A stretch of 64,000 bases of DNA from Chrysophaeum taylorii (GCA_029834535.1 JAQMWT010000400.1:24537-88536); one strand, 5' to 3'. Numbered from the stretch's first letter, positions 18,695 through 29,400 are shown. A program made the numbers and translations. The notes: generated by a model from the letters alone, not told the origin.

Positions 18695-20401
18695 ATGCTC
18701 CTAGAGGCCGCGTGGGATTCGCTCGTCCGCGTCGAGGACTCTACGACGGTGCTTGGGGGCGTCCTGGACGAGGAGGGCGAGCTCGCGTGGGCGGAGGTCG
18801 CGGACCCCGTTGCCGAGCACTTGCGGCGCAAGAAGTGGATCGCGGCAATGCTCAACGACCGCGAGCGTGCCGCCGCCTACGATTTGGCCATCGCGGAGGC
18901 TCTCCGGGGCCTCGAAAAGGAGGCCGTCGTCCTAGACCTCGGAAGCGGGACAGGCCTGCTCGCGCAGATGGCCGCGAGGCGGTGCGTTCACGTGGTCGCC
19001 TGCGAGATGGAGCCGGCGATGGCGTCGCTGATCGCGAAGGAGGCGAACGCGACCGTCGCGTGCGCCCATTCGAGCCAAATCGAACTTCCGCAACGGGCGT
19101 CGGTGGTCGTCTGCGAACTGCTGGACCACTTTTTGCTCGGCGAAGGCTGGCTGCCGACGGTGCGCGACGCTTTAGAGCGTCTGGCGACGCCCGACGCGAT
19201 ATGCGTCCCGAAATCGGCGACCGTCTACTGCGCTCTAGCGACGAGCGGCCGTTCGGGTGCAGTCCGCTTGGACCCCGCGGCGCTCCTGTCGGCGCCGGTG
19301 TCCGTACTCACCGTCGACCCGAAGATGGATGAGCCGCCGCGCGCGACGGCGAGGTTATTCGCGACGAGAGCCGGTCTCGTCGACGCGGTCGCGACGTGGT
19401 GGACGGCAGACCTCGGCGGCGGCGCCGGGCTTTCGACGGCGCCTCCCACGATCCAGGACCACTGGCTGCAGGTGGTGCGGCGGATTCCCCCCGTCGACCT
19501 CGAGGCTGGGGAGTCACTAGACCTCTCGGTCCGCGTCTCGGCCGACTGGACGACCGTAGAGATTGGCGAAGAGGCGATCGAAGACGAGGCTATTCGCCCC
19601 CCTTTGCACGCTGGTGGGGTGGCGGCGGCCCTCGACGTGTCGGGGACCCCCGGTTTCGGTGGGGTCTGCGTCTGCACCGACGTTCGCGACGCGTGCCTCG
19701 CGTCGCGCCGCGGTAGTAGTCTCGTCGTCAGGCGGATTCCTGAGCCAGACGATCTTCCGGAGCTCGGCGGCGGCCGCAAATTCGACGTCGTGTGTGCGAC
19801 CCCCTACTTTCGAGACCTCGAGGGCAACCCCTTGATGACGATGGTCCGGATCGCGCGGCGCTACGCCGCCGCGAGCCCGGTCGCTCTGGAAAACGCGTCG
19901 TATTCGCCGCGCTACGCGAAAGTCAAATGTCTCGCGCTCCGCTCGCCGCGCATACGTGCGTCCTACGCGCGCATTCCGTCCTCGATACGAGGATGCGCTC
20001 AGGCGGCGGCTGCCGAAGCGTGGGACCGGGCTAAATCGACGGGTCTTCTGTCCTTCGATCTGCGAAACTACGACGATCTCGAGACCCTCGCAGCCCTTAC
20101 GCTTGCTGAGGTCGACCTTTCTCCCAAGTCGTCGTCGTCGTCGTCGTCGTGGCTTCCCCTCGAGGGAACCGCGACAGTCCCTGGGGATGCGGATCTCCTC
20201 GCTTTTTTCGTCGAGTATGACGACGTCGGCACTCCCGAACAACAACCATCGCCAAAACACGTCCTAGCCCGCGTCCTTGATGATGATGATGATGATGATG
20301 ATCGTGTGGACCAGGGGGTCACCCTGCACTTTGACCTGCAGCCCGACGCCACGGCCCGGGTGCGCGTCGCAGTACCTTCTTCTTCTTCTTCTTCTTCTTG
20401 A
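18695..20401 (+). CDS. PRMT7: PRMT7-like protein arginine methyltransferase
   Basis: 568 aa from ATG 18695; the open frame further upstream has no ATG and abuts the SINE. The N-terminus follows the PRMT7 pattern (acidic 'EEGELAWAEV', then 'KKWIAAMLNDRERAAAYDLA'). The SAM motif is 'VVLDLGSGTGLLAQMAARR' with acidic 'ACEMEP'. The double-E loop is 'CELLDHFLLGEGWLPTVRDA'. A second, degenerate methyltransferase module typical of PRMT7 follows ('DVVCATPYFRDLEGNPLMTM', 'SPRYAKVKCLALRSPRIR'). The family makes monomethylarginine on histones and spliceosomal proteins. Ser and Asp runs near the C-terminus come from microsatellites. Confidence 0.88.
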   Translation: MLLEAAWDSLVRVEDSTTVLGGVLDEEGELAWAEVADPVAEHLRRKKWIAAMLNDRERAAAYDLAIAEALRGLEKEAVVLDLGSGTGLLAQMAARRCVHVVACEMEPAMASLIAKEANATVACAHSSQIELPQRASVVVCELLDHFLLGEGWLPTVRDALERLATPDAICVPKSATVYCALATSGRSGAVRLDPAALLSAPVSVLTVDPKMDEPPRATARLFATRAGLVDAVATWWTADLGGGAGLSTAPPTIQDHWLQVVRRIPPVDLEAGESLDLSVRVSADWTTVEIGEEAIEDEAIRPPLHAGGVAAALDVSGTPGFGGVCVCTDVRDACLASRRGSSLVVRRIPEPDDLPELGGGRKFDVVCATPYFRDLEGNPLMTMVRIARRYAAASPVALENASYSPRYAKVKCLALRSPRIRASYARIPSSIRGCAQAAAAEAWDRAKSTGLLSFDLRNYDDLETLAALTLAEVDLSPKSSSSSSSWLPLEGTATVPGDADLLAFFVEYDDVGTPEQQPSPKHVLARVLDDDDDDDDRVDQGVTLHFDLQPDATARVRVAVPSSSSSSS

Positions 20402-20539
20402 ATCATGACGTGGTGGTGTTATTCGGCGAGACAAAAATTCGTAGATCTAGATGGACAGTCCCCGCCGCCGCCGCCGCGGCGGCGGGCTTTTTGTTGTTTG
20501 CTGTAGTGTAGAGAGGTAGGATTATGAGACATCAAAAAA

Positions 20540-22104
20540 CTAGTAGAGGATCGCGGGTTCGACGTAGAGACCTTGGCAATCGGCGTCGGTGAAGGTGACG
20601 ACCGAGAAGTCGGGGTTGATGGAGGCGATTTTTTTGAGCCACTCGCAGCAGGCGCCGCAGGGCTTGAGAGGATTCGGGTCTCTGTGCTCGACGGCGTAGG
20701 TCCGGGTGGTCGAGGCGGGCGTCGTGTGACGGTGGCGGTTTATTTTCGGATAGGAACGCACGACCTGGCGACGTCGGGGAGACGGGGGATCGTCCTTGAG
20801 GAGGAGCAGCCCCCCCGACGTCGAAGGAGACCGCGGGATGGCGTCGGGAAGGTGGAGGCCGAGGACGGCAATTATCCTGAGATGGGAGCGGTGCAAGGTG
20901 ACGTCGTCGGCCAGGGCGGTGCCGATGACGTTCCGCTCGGCGCACAAGCTGCCCGTCGGCATCGAGACTTCCATGTTGGTACCGTGGTAAATTTTCCCTC
21001 GGCCCCCTCGGCGCTTTCTCACGAGCAACACGGCGAAAACCACTTTCCGGCTCTTCCGGTGCCAAAACCTAGCCATGTCGTTGGGTTCCCTCGACTTGAG
21101 ATGAAATTCTTGCGCGAGGCGGCGCATCTCCGCGACAACCCTTCTGACGTCGCCCTCGGCGTGCGCCGCCGGCTGCGCGGGCACGGTCTCGGTGGCGGCG
21201 AAGGGCAAAACCTCGACGTCGTCCTTGGTGATAATATTCTTCTCCCAAAACGTCTTGGGCTGCCAGACGTGGATGCAGGTCGGCTTGTAGGGCCGCAGGG
21301 ACCTGTGGATGGTCGAGACGCGGGCCGGGGCGCCGTCCCCGAAGCTCGCGCTGAGGCGAAACCGGCTCGACCAGTCGTCGTCGCCGAGAGAAGCAGCGCG
21401 CAGCGAAGCTATCGCCGGTTCGAGCTCGTGTCTGACGAAGGAGATGTTCTCGTCGTACCGGAACACGTTTGTTTCGGAGTGGATGTGCCGCACGCGGATG
21501 CGGTCGTCGAGGAGCTCGATGAACTTGGCGGCGAGCTTCCCCGCGGCCTCGGTCGAGTTGCCCCTTCTTTCGAGAGATTCGTCTCGAGGCGTTCCGGTTC
21601 CCGTCACGAGCACGACGATCCTCTCGTCGCCGGCGACCACGTCGTCGAGCCACGCGCGCAGCACGATCGCCAGGATCGGAAAGAAAACGCATCTCGGGGA
21701 AAGATGCCGGTCGGGGAAGTTCATGTCGCACCGTCGCACCTTGAGGTGTTCGCGGATCGTCTCGGCCGGCCAGGGCGCCGCGTCCAACGCGAGCCCCGCG
21801 GCCTCGGTGTCCTCGTCCCCTCTTACCACCACGGGGTATTCTGGTTTCGAACTGTCCCGCCTTTCGCGCCTCGCGAAAGCGAGCCTATCGGAACTAGCCG
21901 CGAAAAGTTCTTCGCACGTCTCCGAGTAAGTGCCGAACCGCGGTCGCGCCAGAACGGCGTCCTCGTTGTTGTTCGGGGGGGTTCCGAACGAGATCACCAC
22001 GTCAGAATGCGACACGTTGTGAACCAGCACATCGATTCCTTTGGATGCGGGTTCGCCGGAATAGGACGGAATGATGACCGCCTCGTTCTCTTGGTCGCTG
22101 TTAC

Positions 22105-22139
<35 letters not shown>

Positions 22140-22276
22140 GTCCTGACGACCGCCGCCGACACACAGAGCGCCGCGATCGATGCGGCGAACGCGGCGCCCA
22201 CCATGCCGCTGCGCCGCCCGAGGACCACCAGGGCACCCACGGCTGCCGCCGCAGGCACCAGATTCCTTCTCATCAT
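20540..22276 (-). CDS. CDA-type deaminase fused to a large unknown N-terminal domain
   Basis: 578 aa from ATG 22276. Residues about 8-50 are hydrophobic (one or two possible membrane segments or an anchor), followed by a Gln run from (CAG)n. Residues about 60-390 form a domain I do not recognise ('ERIVVLVTGTGTPRDESLE', 'RVRHIHSETNVFRYDENISF', 'CIHVWQPKTFWEKN'). The C-terminal deaminase has 'GSLCAERNVIGTAL' (C445, E447) and 'PCGACCEWLKKI' (C540, C543), the three-Cys zinc site and catalytic Glu of cytidine deaminase-type enzymes. The substrate, nucleoside or nucleic acid, is unknown. Its start lies 41 bp from the divergent methyltransferase gene. Confidence 0.8.
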
Positions 22277-22317
22277 CCTAACGGCTTTATTTTCAGCCAC
22301 CAGGGGAACTATCTATT
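22277..22317. promoter_or_regulatory. Divergent intergenic region (41 bp)
   Basis: Only 41 bp lie between the ATG of the deaminase fusion (-) and the ATG of the DOT1-like methyltransferase (+). The two genes must share regulatory DNA or use promoter elements inside coding sequence. The short spacing is a direct observation; shared control is inference. Confidence 0.45.
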
Positions 22318-23091
22318 ATGGTCCCCCGACCGCTCGTGAACAGCATCCAGGGGAGCAAGGAGGCCCGGCGCGCCATCGCGAAGGGGTCGGTGCCGGTCGA
22401 GTGGCTCGAGATTGAACCTGGAGACCGCGAGGCCGCAGCCCAGGTCGCCCCGGTCGTTTCGTTGGAGCAAGACCCTAGCCACGGCGACCCTGGCTTCGCT
22501 TCCCACAACGCCGCGCGCCGCGAAGAGTTCGAGGAACTCTACGCCGCCGGCAGGCTCGATCCCGCGGCCAAAGAGCTCTCCCCCCTCCTCGCGGCTGTGC
22601 TCCTGCGGGGCGTAGGACTTCGCCCAGACGATACCTTCGTAGACCTCGGCTCGAGCCGCGGAGGGCTCGTCTTCTCCGCCGCTTCGCGGTGTCGCCACGC
22701 CGCCGGCCTCGAGCTCAGCCGCCGCATGCACGCCGCCGCGCTCAGAGCGGTCCCGGGCTTCCTGGCTTCCTTCCCCGATGCTTCGGTTCTCTTCGACCGC
22801 GGCGACGTTCGCGACTTCGACGTTTCGCCCTTCGACATCGTCTTCTGCGCCATCCGCGGCGCCCTCTCGCGGCCGCGCGTCCTCAAGCCCGTGCTCGACA
22901 CCCTCAAAAACGCTTCCGGGCGCCGCCGCCGCCTTCTCTGCGCAGGCTTTGGCCTCGATGGTCTCCAGGTTAACAAAGTCTACTGCATCCGCAAGGACTC
23001 CTGCTTCGACAACGTCGACTGCGCCGAGCCCCTCTACGGCGACGACAACGGCCCCCGGGTCATCCTCGAGTACGTGTTTCGACGCGATTAA
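22318..23091 (+). CDS. DOT1-like class I SAM methyltransferase
   Basis: 257 aa. The pre-core ends 'HNAARREEFEELYAAGRLDP', then 'TFVDLGSSRGGLVFSAASRC' (motif I) and 'HAAGLELSRRMHAAAL', the arrangement seen in DOT1-type and related methyltransferases. 'DRGDVRDFDVSPFDIVFCAI' is motif II/post-I. It lacks the long N- and C-terminal parts of DOT1 histone H3K79 enzymes, so histone methylation is not established. It could act on another substrate. Complete single ORF. Confidence 0.7.
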   Translation: MVPRPLVNSIQGSKEARRAIAKGSVPVEWLEIEPGDREAAAQVAPVVSLEQDPSHGDPGFASHNAARREEFEELYAAGRLDPAAKELSPLLAAVLLRGVGLRPDDTFVDLGSSRGGLVFSAASRCRHAAGLELSRRMHAAALRAVPGFLASFPDASVLFDRGDVRDFDVSPFDIVFCAIRGALSRPRVLKPVLDTLKNASGRRRRLLCAGFGLDGLQVNKVYCIRKDSCFDNVDCAEPLYGDDNGPRVILEYVFRRD

Positions 23092-23209
23092 TCGCAGTGT
23101 CTTCGACATTATTTAATGGCGAGTCAAACGAAACAAAACAAAACAAAGCGCCGCGGGGAGTGGAAGTCCTAACCGTTGTAAGGGCCGTTGTGATGAAGTT
23201 CTAAATAGC

Positions 23210-23674
23210 ATGAGAAGCTTCGCAGAGGAGGCACAGGCGTTTTGCGAGCTGGGTCGCTTGTGGCACGCAGACCTCTCGGGGTGGGCTTGGGACTGGCGAT
23301 GGGTCGACGGGTACATCAAGTGTCGCCACTTTCGCCGCCACGGCGACTGGGTAGAATGGGAGTTCCACATATTACCGGATGAAACCTGGGGGTTCGCGCT
23401 CTATGCGCGCGCCTGCCGCGTCGACGGGTCGCAGCTCCGGTTCGGCGAGGCCGTCCGCGCGCTCGGGTTGGAATTGGGCAAACCCGGCACCGAGCTCGTT
23501 TCGCAGGAGCAACATCCGATTTTAGGCGAACCGTTTCTGGTGGTTCACACTTGCACCGCGCAGGAGAAGCTAGACCTCCTCGGCTCGAGCCTCCTGACGT
23601 GGTTCCACGTCACGGGTCCCGTCCTGGGCCTCAAAATCCACCCGCGACAATGGCTGTTGCTAAGAGAGCGGTGA
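23210..23674 (+). CDS. ATG10: ATG10-like autophagy E2 enzyme
   Basis: 154 aa, a compact E2-like enzyme that would pass ATG12 to ATG5. The diagnostic block 'QEQHPILGEPFLVVHTCTAQ' matches the ATG10 'QQEHPILGxPFFxxHPC' signature, with catalytic Cys at 115 (HTC instead of HPC). 'LLTWFHVTGPVLGLKI' follows, as in ATG10 proteins ('SWLSxVGPVVGL'). N-terminal 'WEFHILPDETWGFALYARAC' is the E2-like beta-sheet core. The start is the first ATG; no presequence. Confidence 0.85.
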   Translation: MRSFAEEAQAFCELGRLWHADLSGWAWDWRWVDGYIKCRHFRRHGDWVEWEFHILPDETWGFALYARACRVDGSQLRFGEAVRALGLELGKPGTELVSQEQHPILGEPFLVVHTCTAQEKLDLLGSSLLTWFHVTGPVLGLKIHPRQWLLLRER

Positions 23675-23687
23675 TAGAAGATATTTG

Positions 23688-23718
23688 CGGAGGAGGAGGA
23701 GGAGGAGGAGGAGGAGGA
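23688..23718. repeat. (GGA)n microsatellite
   Basis: About ten GGA units lie between the convergent ATG10-like and IQ-motif genes. Confidence 0.8.
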
Positions 23719-23766
23719 TAGAAGAGCGCGAGCGAAAAAATGTTCAAAAAGCAAGGAGGTCGCGGC

Positions 23767-24579
23767 TTAGAGGACGACCCGACGACGTCGCTGGGTGGGT
23801 TCGTCGAGATAAGGAGATGGCGAATGGTCGAGGCAGTGTCGGAGGTGCGCAGTCAGCAAGGCGGCTCTGGCGATACCCCGGAGCGCCGTCGCATGAAAAT
23901 CGGTCATCTCAACCTTCTTCTTTTGCGTCTTCTTCTTAGTTTTGGGTCGCCGATGGCGCCAGGCCTTTTGGATTTTCTCGGCCGCGGAGCATTCGCCCGC
24001 AACTTCGCGCAGCAGCTCCTCGTCGGCGAAAAAAACAAGCTCCTCGTCGGGAACAGCGATCGGTTTGGATTCGCCGCCGTCGGCAACGAGGAGGTTGTTG
24101 GTGAATTTGCGATACAACGCGATGTCATCGCAGGAGCTGCTGCGCTTGGTTGGCGAAGACCGCCAGGCTGTCTGGATCTTGGAGGCGGCCGCGAACTCGC
24201 GCGCCACCTCGCGCAGCAAGAGCTCGTCGTCGTCGTCGTCGGCGGCAAGGCGCTCGACTCGGTACGCGGGCTCGGGGTCCTCGACGTCGGCGAGATCGAG
24301 GACGTCGCAGGTGGAGAGATGCTTCTTTTGATTTTCGAGGTCGTGTCGCGGTTGCGCGAGGAACAAGACGACGAGCTGCAGCCACGGTCGCAGGAGCGCC
24401 GCAACCACCTGCGCGAGCGCCACGAGGTGGCGCCGCGTGAGGCGCTCCGAACGGCGCGGCGTCAGGACGAGCCGCTGCGGCGGCGATTCTGCGGCCAGCG
24501 GCTTGTCGTCGAGCTCGATGTCGACCAAGGGCGCATCCTGGAAGAAGGGCGCGTGCGCGAGCATGTAAGCGCGACTCAT
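23767..24579 (-). CDS. IQ-motif protein, function unknown
   Basis: 270 aa. Two short IQ-like calmodulin-binding motifs occur, 'AASKIQTAWRSSPTKR' and 'AAEKIQKAWRHRRPKTKKK'. Each is preceded by an almost identical 'EELLLREVAREF/EELLREVAGEC' helix, so the region from about residue 115 to 215 is an internal duplication. The rest is charged and low-complexity, with one hydrophobic stretch ('LVALAQVVAALLRPWLQLVVLFL', residues about 52-74) that could be a membrane helix. Calmodulin or centrin binding is inferred from the IQ motifs only. Confidence 0.65.
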   Translation of the reverse strand: MSRAYMLAHAPFFQDAPLVDIELDDKPLAAESPPQRLVLTPRRSERLTRRHLVALAQVVAALLRPWLQLVVLFLAQPRHDLENQKKHLSTCDVLDLADVEDPEPAYRVERLAADDDDDELLLREVAREFAAASKIQTAWRSSPTKRSSSCDDIALYRKFTNNLLVADGGESKPIAVPDEELVFFADEELLREVAGECSAAEKIQKAWRHRRPKTKKKTQKKKVEMTDFHATALRGIARAALLTAHLRHCLDHSPSPYLDEPTQRRRRVVL

Positions 24580-24756
24580 GTCCCTAAAAATAACGACGGA
24601 ATAGGGTCCAAACCAGAGACGCGAACAGGGACGACATTCGAAAATCTAACTGCCGTAGAGCAAGCAAGCAAGCAATCCTTTAGGGTTGTAGTGGTGTTTA
24701 CGCTTCTCGAATACTATAACTTTGACCTCCTAGGGGTTTATCATATTATTATTTAT
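24580..24756. other. Upstream region of the IQ-motif gene
   Basis: An (AAGC)n run lies near 24,659-24,676, about 80 bp upstream of the IQ gene start. Nothing else stands out before the MITE begins. Confidence 0.4.
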
Positions 24757-25013
24757 AGGGTCGGATAAGAAAACGAGACTAGCCCGCGCCGCAACGACGG
24801 GTCCTACAACGCGTGGGCTTTTTCCTTTTTTTGCGTGAGGGGACGAAAGGATGCCGACTTCACTATGGGGACTAGTTCCATCGCGACGATCTCGCGGCGT
24901 GGCGGCACATACTGCTTGAGTACAAATGAACATAGCTCAGCGATCCGTTGAGTATGTCTTAGTACAAACTGAAACATAGTTAACGGCTCGTACGAACTTT
25001 CTTATCCGACCCT
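24757..25013. mobile_element. MITE-like element with perfect 16-bp terminal inverted repeats
   Basis: agggtcggataagaaa at 24,757-24,772 is exactly inverted at 24,998-25,013. The 257-bp element has no coding capacity. Flanks are AT-rich (…ttatttat / gttattaag) and do not give an unambiguous target-site duplication, so the superfamily is undecided. Confidence 0.75.
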
Positions 25014-25396
25014 GTTATTAAGCAGACGAGAGATGATGGTTGTGTGGTGGCTTATTTACCCTGGCTTGGGCATCCCGCCGACCGACCGAAAAACGACCGA
25101 AAAACGACCGAAAAACGACCGACCGACCGACCGGGAAGCACGAGGAGTCCCAGGGCACGCCGCCGCCGCCGCAAAGTCGCTGCCTTCACACGGTCGCCAA
25201 GCCCAAAAAAGTTGAGAAGACCTGGACATTCAGGTTATATATTTATGAACGAGAGGCAGAGCAGTCGACAAAAAAAAAAAAAAAAAATCCCTCGCCGCCG
25301 CCGGATACTATGCCTGCAATGCAATGCTGCCGGGATCGTAAGATAAGAGTACCTAATAAAGTAATAAAATCCTCAAAGTTGGGCGGCGGGTCCTCG
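25014..25396. other. Non-coding gap with short tandem repeats
   Basis: It includes an imperfect array of ACCGAAAAACG/ACCG units at about 25,078-25,136 and an A18 run near 25,270. The ORFs here reflect the repeats and are not supported. Confidence 0.6.
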
Positions 25397-26386
25397 TTAG
25401 GCGCTCGGGAGGGAGGCGAGAAAAGCGCCGGCGTCGAAAGCATGTGCCCCGTTGATGCGGAGGGGACGGTGATCGAGGTCGAGGGTGAGGCGGCCGTCGT
25501 CTAGGAGGGATATGCCGAGCTGGCAGGCGAACGGGGGAGCCCAGGCGTCATGGGGCCAGTCGACGTTGAGACCGTGCATGAGGGAAATGATGGTGACGTC
25601 GTGGGCGACGTTGACGTAGGTTGCGTGGTCGCCGCCGCGGAGGGCGGCTCGGAGAGAGGTTTCGAGGTCTCGGAGGAGGGGGAGCACGGCGAGGCGTCTC
25701 AGGTCGGGGTCAGCCATGTAGGCGTCGTAGCGTCGCTTGAGGTAGCGCTTGGCGGGAATAAGGAGGTCGTCGCCATAGGAGGGAAAGTCGTGGGCCCTGC
25801 GCGCTTCGGCGTAGTCTACGGCGAGGAGCCAGCCGAAATTTTCTGCGGTCGCGCCGGGGATCGCGCGGACGAGCGCGGCCTTGAGGTCGCGCACTTCGTG
25901 TTCCTCGGAAGCGAAGCCTTGGCGCACGCGCGAAAGCGCCGCCATGGTGGCTTGGGGGTGGGTGTCGAAGGCACTCATCGAGCAGTTCGCGCGGACTTCG
26001 ACCGGTCCGCCGCAACCGGCTGCCGCGAGGCAGGCTCTCGCCGTCAGGATGGTGCGGCGGTAGTTGGTGGCACGGGCCTTGATAATGGCAGCGCCGCCAG
26101 GACGCACGCGGGTCGCGGTCTCGAGGCCGCGCTGGGTGAGCGCGCCGAAGATTCGATGTTTGTCTAGGGGTCGCCGGTAGGCGAGGCCGTTGTCGTGGCG
26201 CACGGGAACAGCCGTGAGGGGAGCGAGGTCGACGGGGAGGAGGTCCCGCCAGAGGTCGGGGTCGTCGAGGGCGGGGGCGATCGGGGTGCGCTCGGCGTGG
26301 CGCAGAAGGACCCAGCGCCATAGAGTCGTCGTCGTCGGCGGCGGCATCATCACAGGAGGGTTAACTAACTTATTATTACTTCCCAT
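25397..26386 (-). CDS. Histidine acid phosphatase (branch 2) family protein
   Basis: 329 aa. The catalytic 'LLRHAERTP' (residues 27-35) is a RHGxRxP-type motif with Ala for Gly, and 'YVNVAHDVTIISLM' near residue 265 gives the HD proton-donor pair. 'FGALTQRGLETATRV' is the usual alpha-helix after the active-site loop, and 'CSMSAFDTHPQATM' lies in the cap region. The N-terminus lacks a convincing signal peptide, unlike secreted acid phosphatases and phytases, so it may be intracellular. The substrate is unknown. It starts 53 bp from the divergent TPPII gene. Confidence 0.8.
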   Translation of the reverse strand: MGSNNKLVNPPVMMPPPTTTTLWRWVLLRHAERTPIAPALDDPDLWRDLLPVDLAPLTAVPVRHDNGLAYRRPLDKHRIFGALTQRGLETATRVRPGGAAIIKARATNYRRTILTARACLAAAGCGGPVEVRANCSMSAFDTHPQATMAALSRVRQGFASEEHEVRDLKAALVRAIPGATAENFGWLLAVDYAEARRAHDFPSYGDDLLIPAKRYLKRRYDAYMADPDLRRLAVLPLLRDLETSLRAALRGGDHATYVNVAHDVTIISLMHGLNVDWPHDAWAPPFACQLGISLLDDGRLTLDLDHRPLRINGAHAFDAGAFLASLPSA

Positions 26387-26439
26387 GAATTCAACAAGGA
26401 GGGAGGGGGTTTGAAGTTTGTTTAGTTAGTTGTTTTCGC
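26387..26439. promoter_or_regulatory. Divergent intergenic region (53 bp)
   Basis: It separates the ATGs of the phosphatase (-) and tripeptidyl peptidase II (+). It contains a purine-rich run (ggagggagggggt) and a 'tttagttagttg' segment. No TATA box seen. Confidence 0.4.
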
Positions 26440-29400
26440 ATGCGCGGCGCCGCCTCCCTGATTCTTAGTTTATCGACGACAACTATGAGCTGGCGGTCGC
26501 GGGCGTTTCAGTATGGTGTCCGGCAGGCGAGCCTCCCGGCGAGCGTCGTTTGGCTTTCTGCGGAGGAACGACGGTGGAGCGGGGTGATCGATAAGGAGAC
26601 AACGGGGGTGTCGCGGGTTGCGGGCGATGGAAGCGGAGTTATTATCGGAATCCTCGACACGGGCGTCGATCCGGCGGCGGAGGGCATGGGCGTGACCCCG
26701 CGGTCGGAGCCAAAGATCCTGGACGTGATCGACGCGACGGGGGCGGGGGACGTGGACACGTCGACGATCGTCGAGTCGGGAGACGGATGGATAGAGAACC
26801 CGATCACCGGCCGGAGATTGTATGCCGGCAAAGCCGGGACGTACCGGGTGGGCGGGAAGAAGATGGACGCGCTGTGGCCGAGGGCTTTGAGGGAGCGGCT
26901 CGCTCGCGAGGCGCGACTGGTTTCGGACTCGAAGTATCACGAGTGGTACTCTAAAGCGTTCGAGGACTCGGAAGGCGAGGAGTTCGACGCGAGGGTCGAG
27001 GCTTTGGGCAGGGCTAAGAAAGACCTCGAGCCCACGCGCGACTCGGTCGCGCCGATCTTGGACGTGGTGGTGACGTGGGACGAAGAAGCACAAACGAGGA
27101 AAGGGTTCGTCGTGGACGGGTCTAAGACGCCGAACCTCGACGACGCGGCGGCGCTCGCGGACTTTGGCGAGGCGACGAGGCGGGGTATGAGCCCCAGATA
27201 CGGCAAGTTCGGCGAGTCTGACCTCCTCACTTACTCGCTGAGCTTTTACGGGGACGACGTGACGACGATCGTGACGCCGTCCGGCGACCACGGGACGCAC
27301 GTCGCGTCGATCGCGGCCGCTTACGACCCGAACGACGCCGACAAGTGCGGGCTGGCCCCCGGCGCCAAGCTCGTGTCGATCAAGATCGGCGACGCGCGGC
27401 TGGGAACCATGGAGACGGGGGTTGCTTTGAACCGCGCGGCGATCGCGGCCCAGAAGTGGGGCTGCGACCTCATTAATTTGTCTTACGGCGAAGCGTGCGG
27501 CGTGTGCGACGCGGGCGCTTTCGCGACGAAAGCCAAGGCCCTCGTCGACGAGAATCCGGGCCTGTTGTTCGTGTCGAGCGCCGGGAACAACGGCCCCGCC
27601 CTCAGCACCGTCGGCGCCCCCGGATCCACGACCGGGGCGTTGCTGGGGATCGGGGCCTACGTGACCCCCGAGATGCGCGCCGACATGTACGCGCAGCGGC
27701 AATTCGGCGGAGGTCGCGAAAACGGCGGCGGCGGCATGATGTACTCGTTTAGTTCGAGAGGTCCGGCGACCGACGGCGACTGGGGCGTGTCCGTCGCCGC
27801 GCCCGGCGGCGCCATCGCGAGCGTCCCTAAGTATACGCTTCAACCCCAGCGGTTGATGCACGGGACGTCGATGTCGTCGCCCAACGCGGCGGGGGCTCTC
27901 GCGTGTCTCCTCTCGGCGCTCAAGAGTGAGAAAAACGTCTCGTATTCGCCCGCGTCCGTGCGGCGCGCGATCGAGGACACGGCGCGGCCCTTCGAGGTGT
28001 GGGGGGATGGGGATTCCCCGACAGATCAAGGGAAGGGAATTTTGGCGGTGGATCTCGCGACGGACGCGATTCTCCGCGACCAGAAAGACGCGTCGACGCG
28101 ATACGAGATCCGGGTCATGGACCGCGGCGTTCCGGGCGTTCCGGCCCGCGGCATCTACCTCCGCGAGCCGCACGAAACATCGACGATCTCCGAAGCCAAC
28201 GTCCAGGTCGTTCCAAAATTTTCCCGGGATTCGGCCGTCTCGGCCGAACGCAAGGCGTCGTTCCGGAGGAACGTCGCGCTGAGATCGTCGGCAGATTGGG
28301 TCGAGGCGGGCGAGCGCGTGGTCCTCACCTACGACTCGCCCAAAACGTTGATCGTCAAGATCGACCCGACGGCCCTCGCACCCGACGCGATTCACTGCGC
28401 GGAGATTAAAGGCTACGACGCCGACGATTCCGACGACGAGAAGCCGCCGCTCTTCCGCGTGCCTATCACGGTCCTCAAACCAATAGAAACTACTTCGTCG
28501 CGGCGCTTCCGCTTTTCCGAGACCTTGGCGGCCGGCACCATCGCCCGGCATCTGGTCGTGCCGCCGGAATGGGCAGCTTCGGCTACCGTGAGCCTGCGGT
28601 GCTCGGCCTCGGACGCGTCCAAGCGCCTCGTCCACCTCTCCACCGTCCAGCTCGAGCCTCACGAACCCTACTCCGCGCTCCATCTCCACAAGAGGGTGCT
28701 GATGGGCCGCGACGACCGCGTCGTGGCAGAAATCTCGGACGTCGCGCCAAAACGAACTCTAGAAGTGTGCCTTTCCCAGGATTGGCACTCGATCGAGCCG
28801 TGCTCGGTCGAGGCGACCGTCGATTTCAAAGCCGACCTCGTTGATTCTAATTCGGATCTCGTACTCCGCGGAACCCGCAGCGTCGCGACAGTTCTCCTCT
28901 CGAACAAATCCGAAGACCCAATGATCGCGGCTCCCGTTGGAAAACTGAAAAAATGGCGCCGACCGCTCCGACCGCGCGCGTCGGCCGTGGCGCCGTGCGC
29001 GTCCGAGTCGAGGGACAGCTTCGCGCATTACGCGGCCGCGACCATCGCCCCCAAGCGCGCCTACGAACTCACCCTCGAATACGACTGGGAGCACCTGCCG
29101 TCCTCCTCGACGGGCGCTACCTTTCGTTTTTCGGGCGACGACCAGATCTACGAGTCGCCGTTCGAAGGTCAACACGCGCGCGTTTTCGACAAAAAAACCG
29201 GCAAGGTCTTGGGATACCGCGACGCGCGGAGCTACTCTGAATTGAAGGGCTTCGAGCAAGGCGCCGAGTACGGCGCGACGCTCACCGTCCGGTCGGAATC
29301 GATCAAGGCTCTCGAAAAGCTTCGCGACGCCGAGTTGTGGGTCGAGTGGCCGCTCGCGAAGGACGCGAGCGTGCGGTGCTTCGGGACAAAGGCTGCCGCC

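Noticed and set aside
20573-22339. 588-codon + strand ORF opposite the deaminase gene
   Set aside because: Shadow frame caused by GC-rich codon usage; the minus strand has the zinc-binding deaminase motifs.
26470-28689. 739-codon minus-strand ORF within TPPII
   Set aside because: Arg/His-rich antisense shadow of the catalytic domain; no motif of its own.
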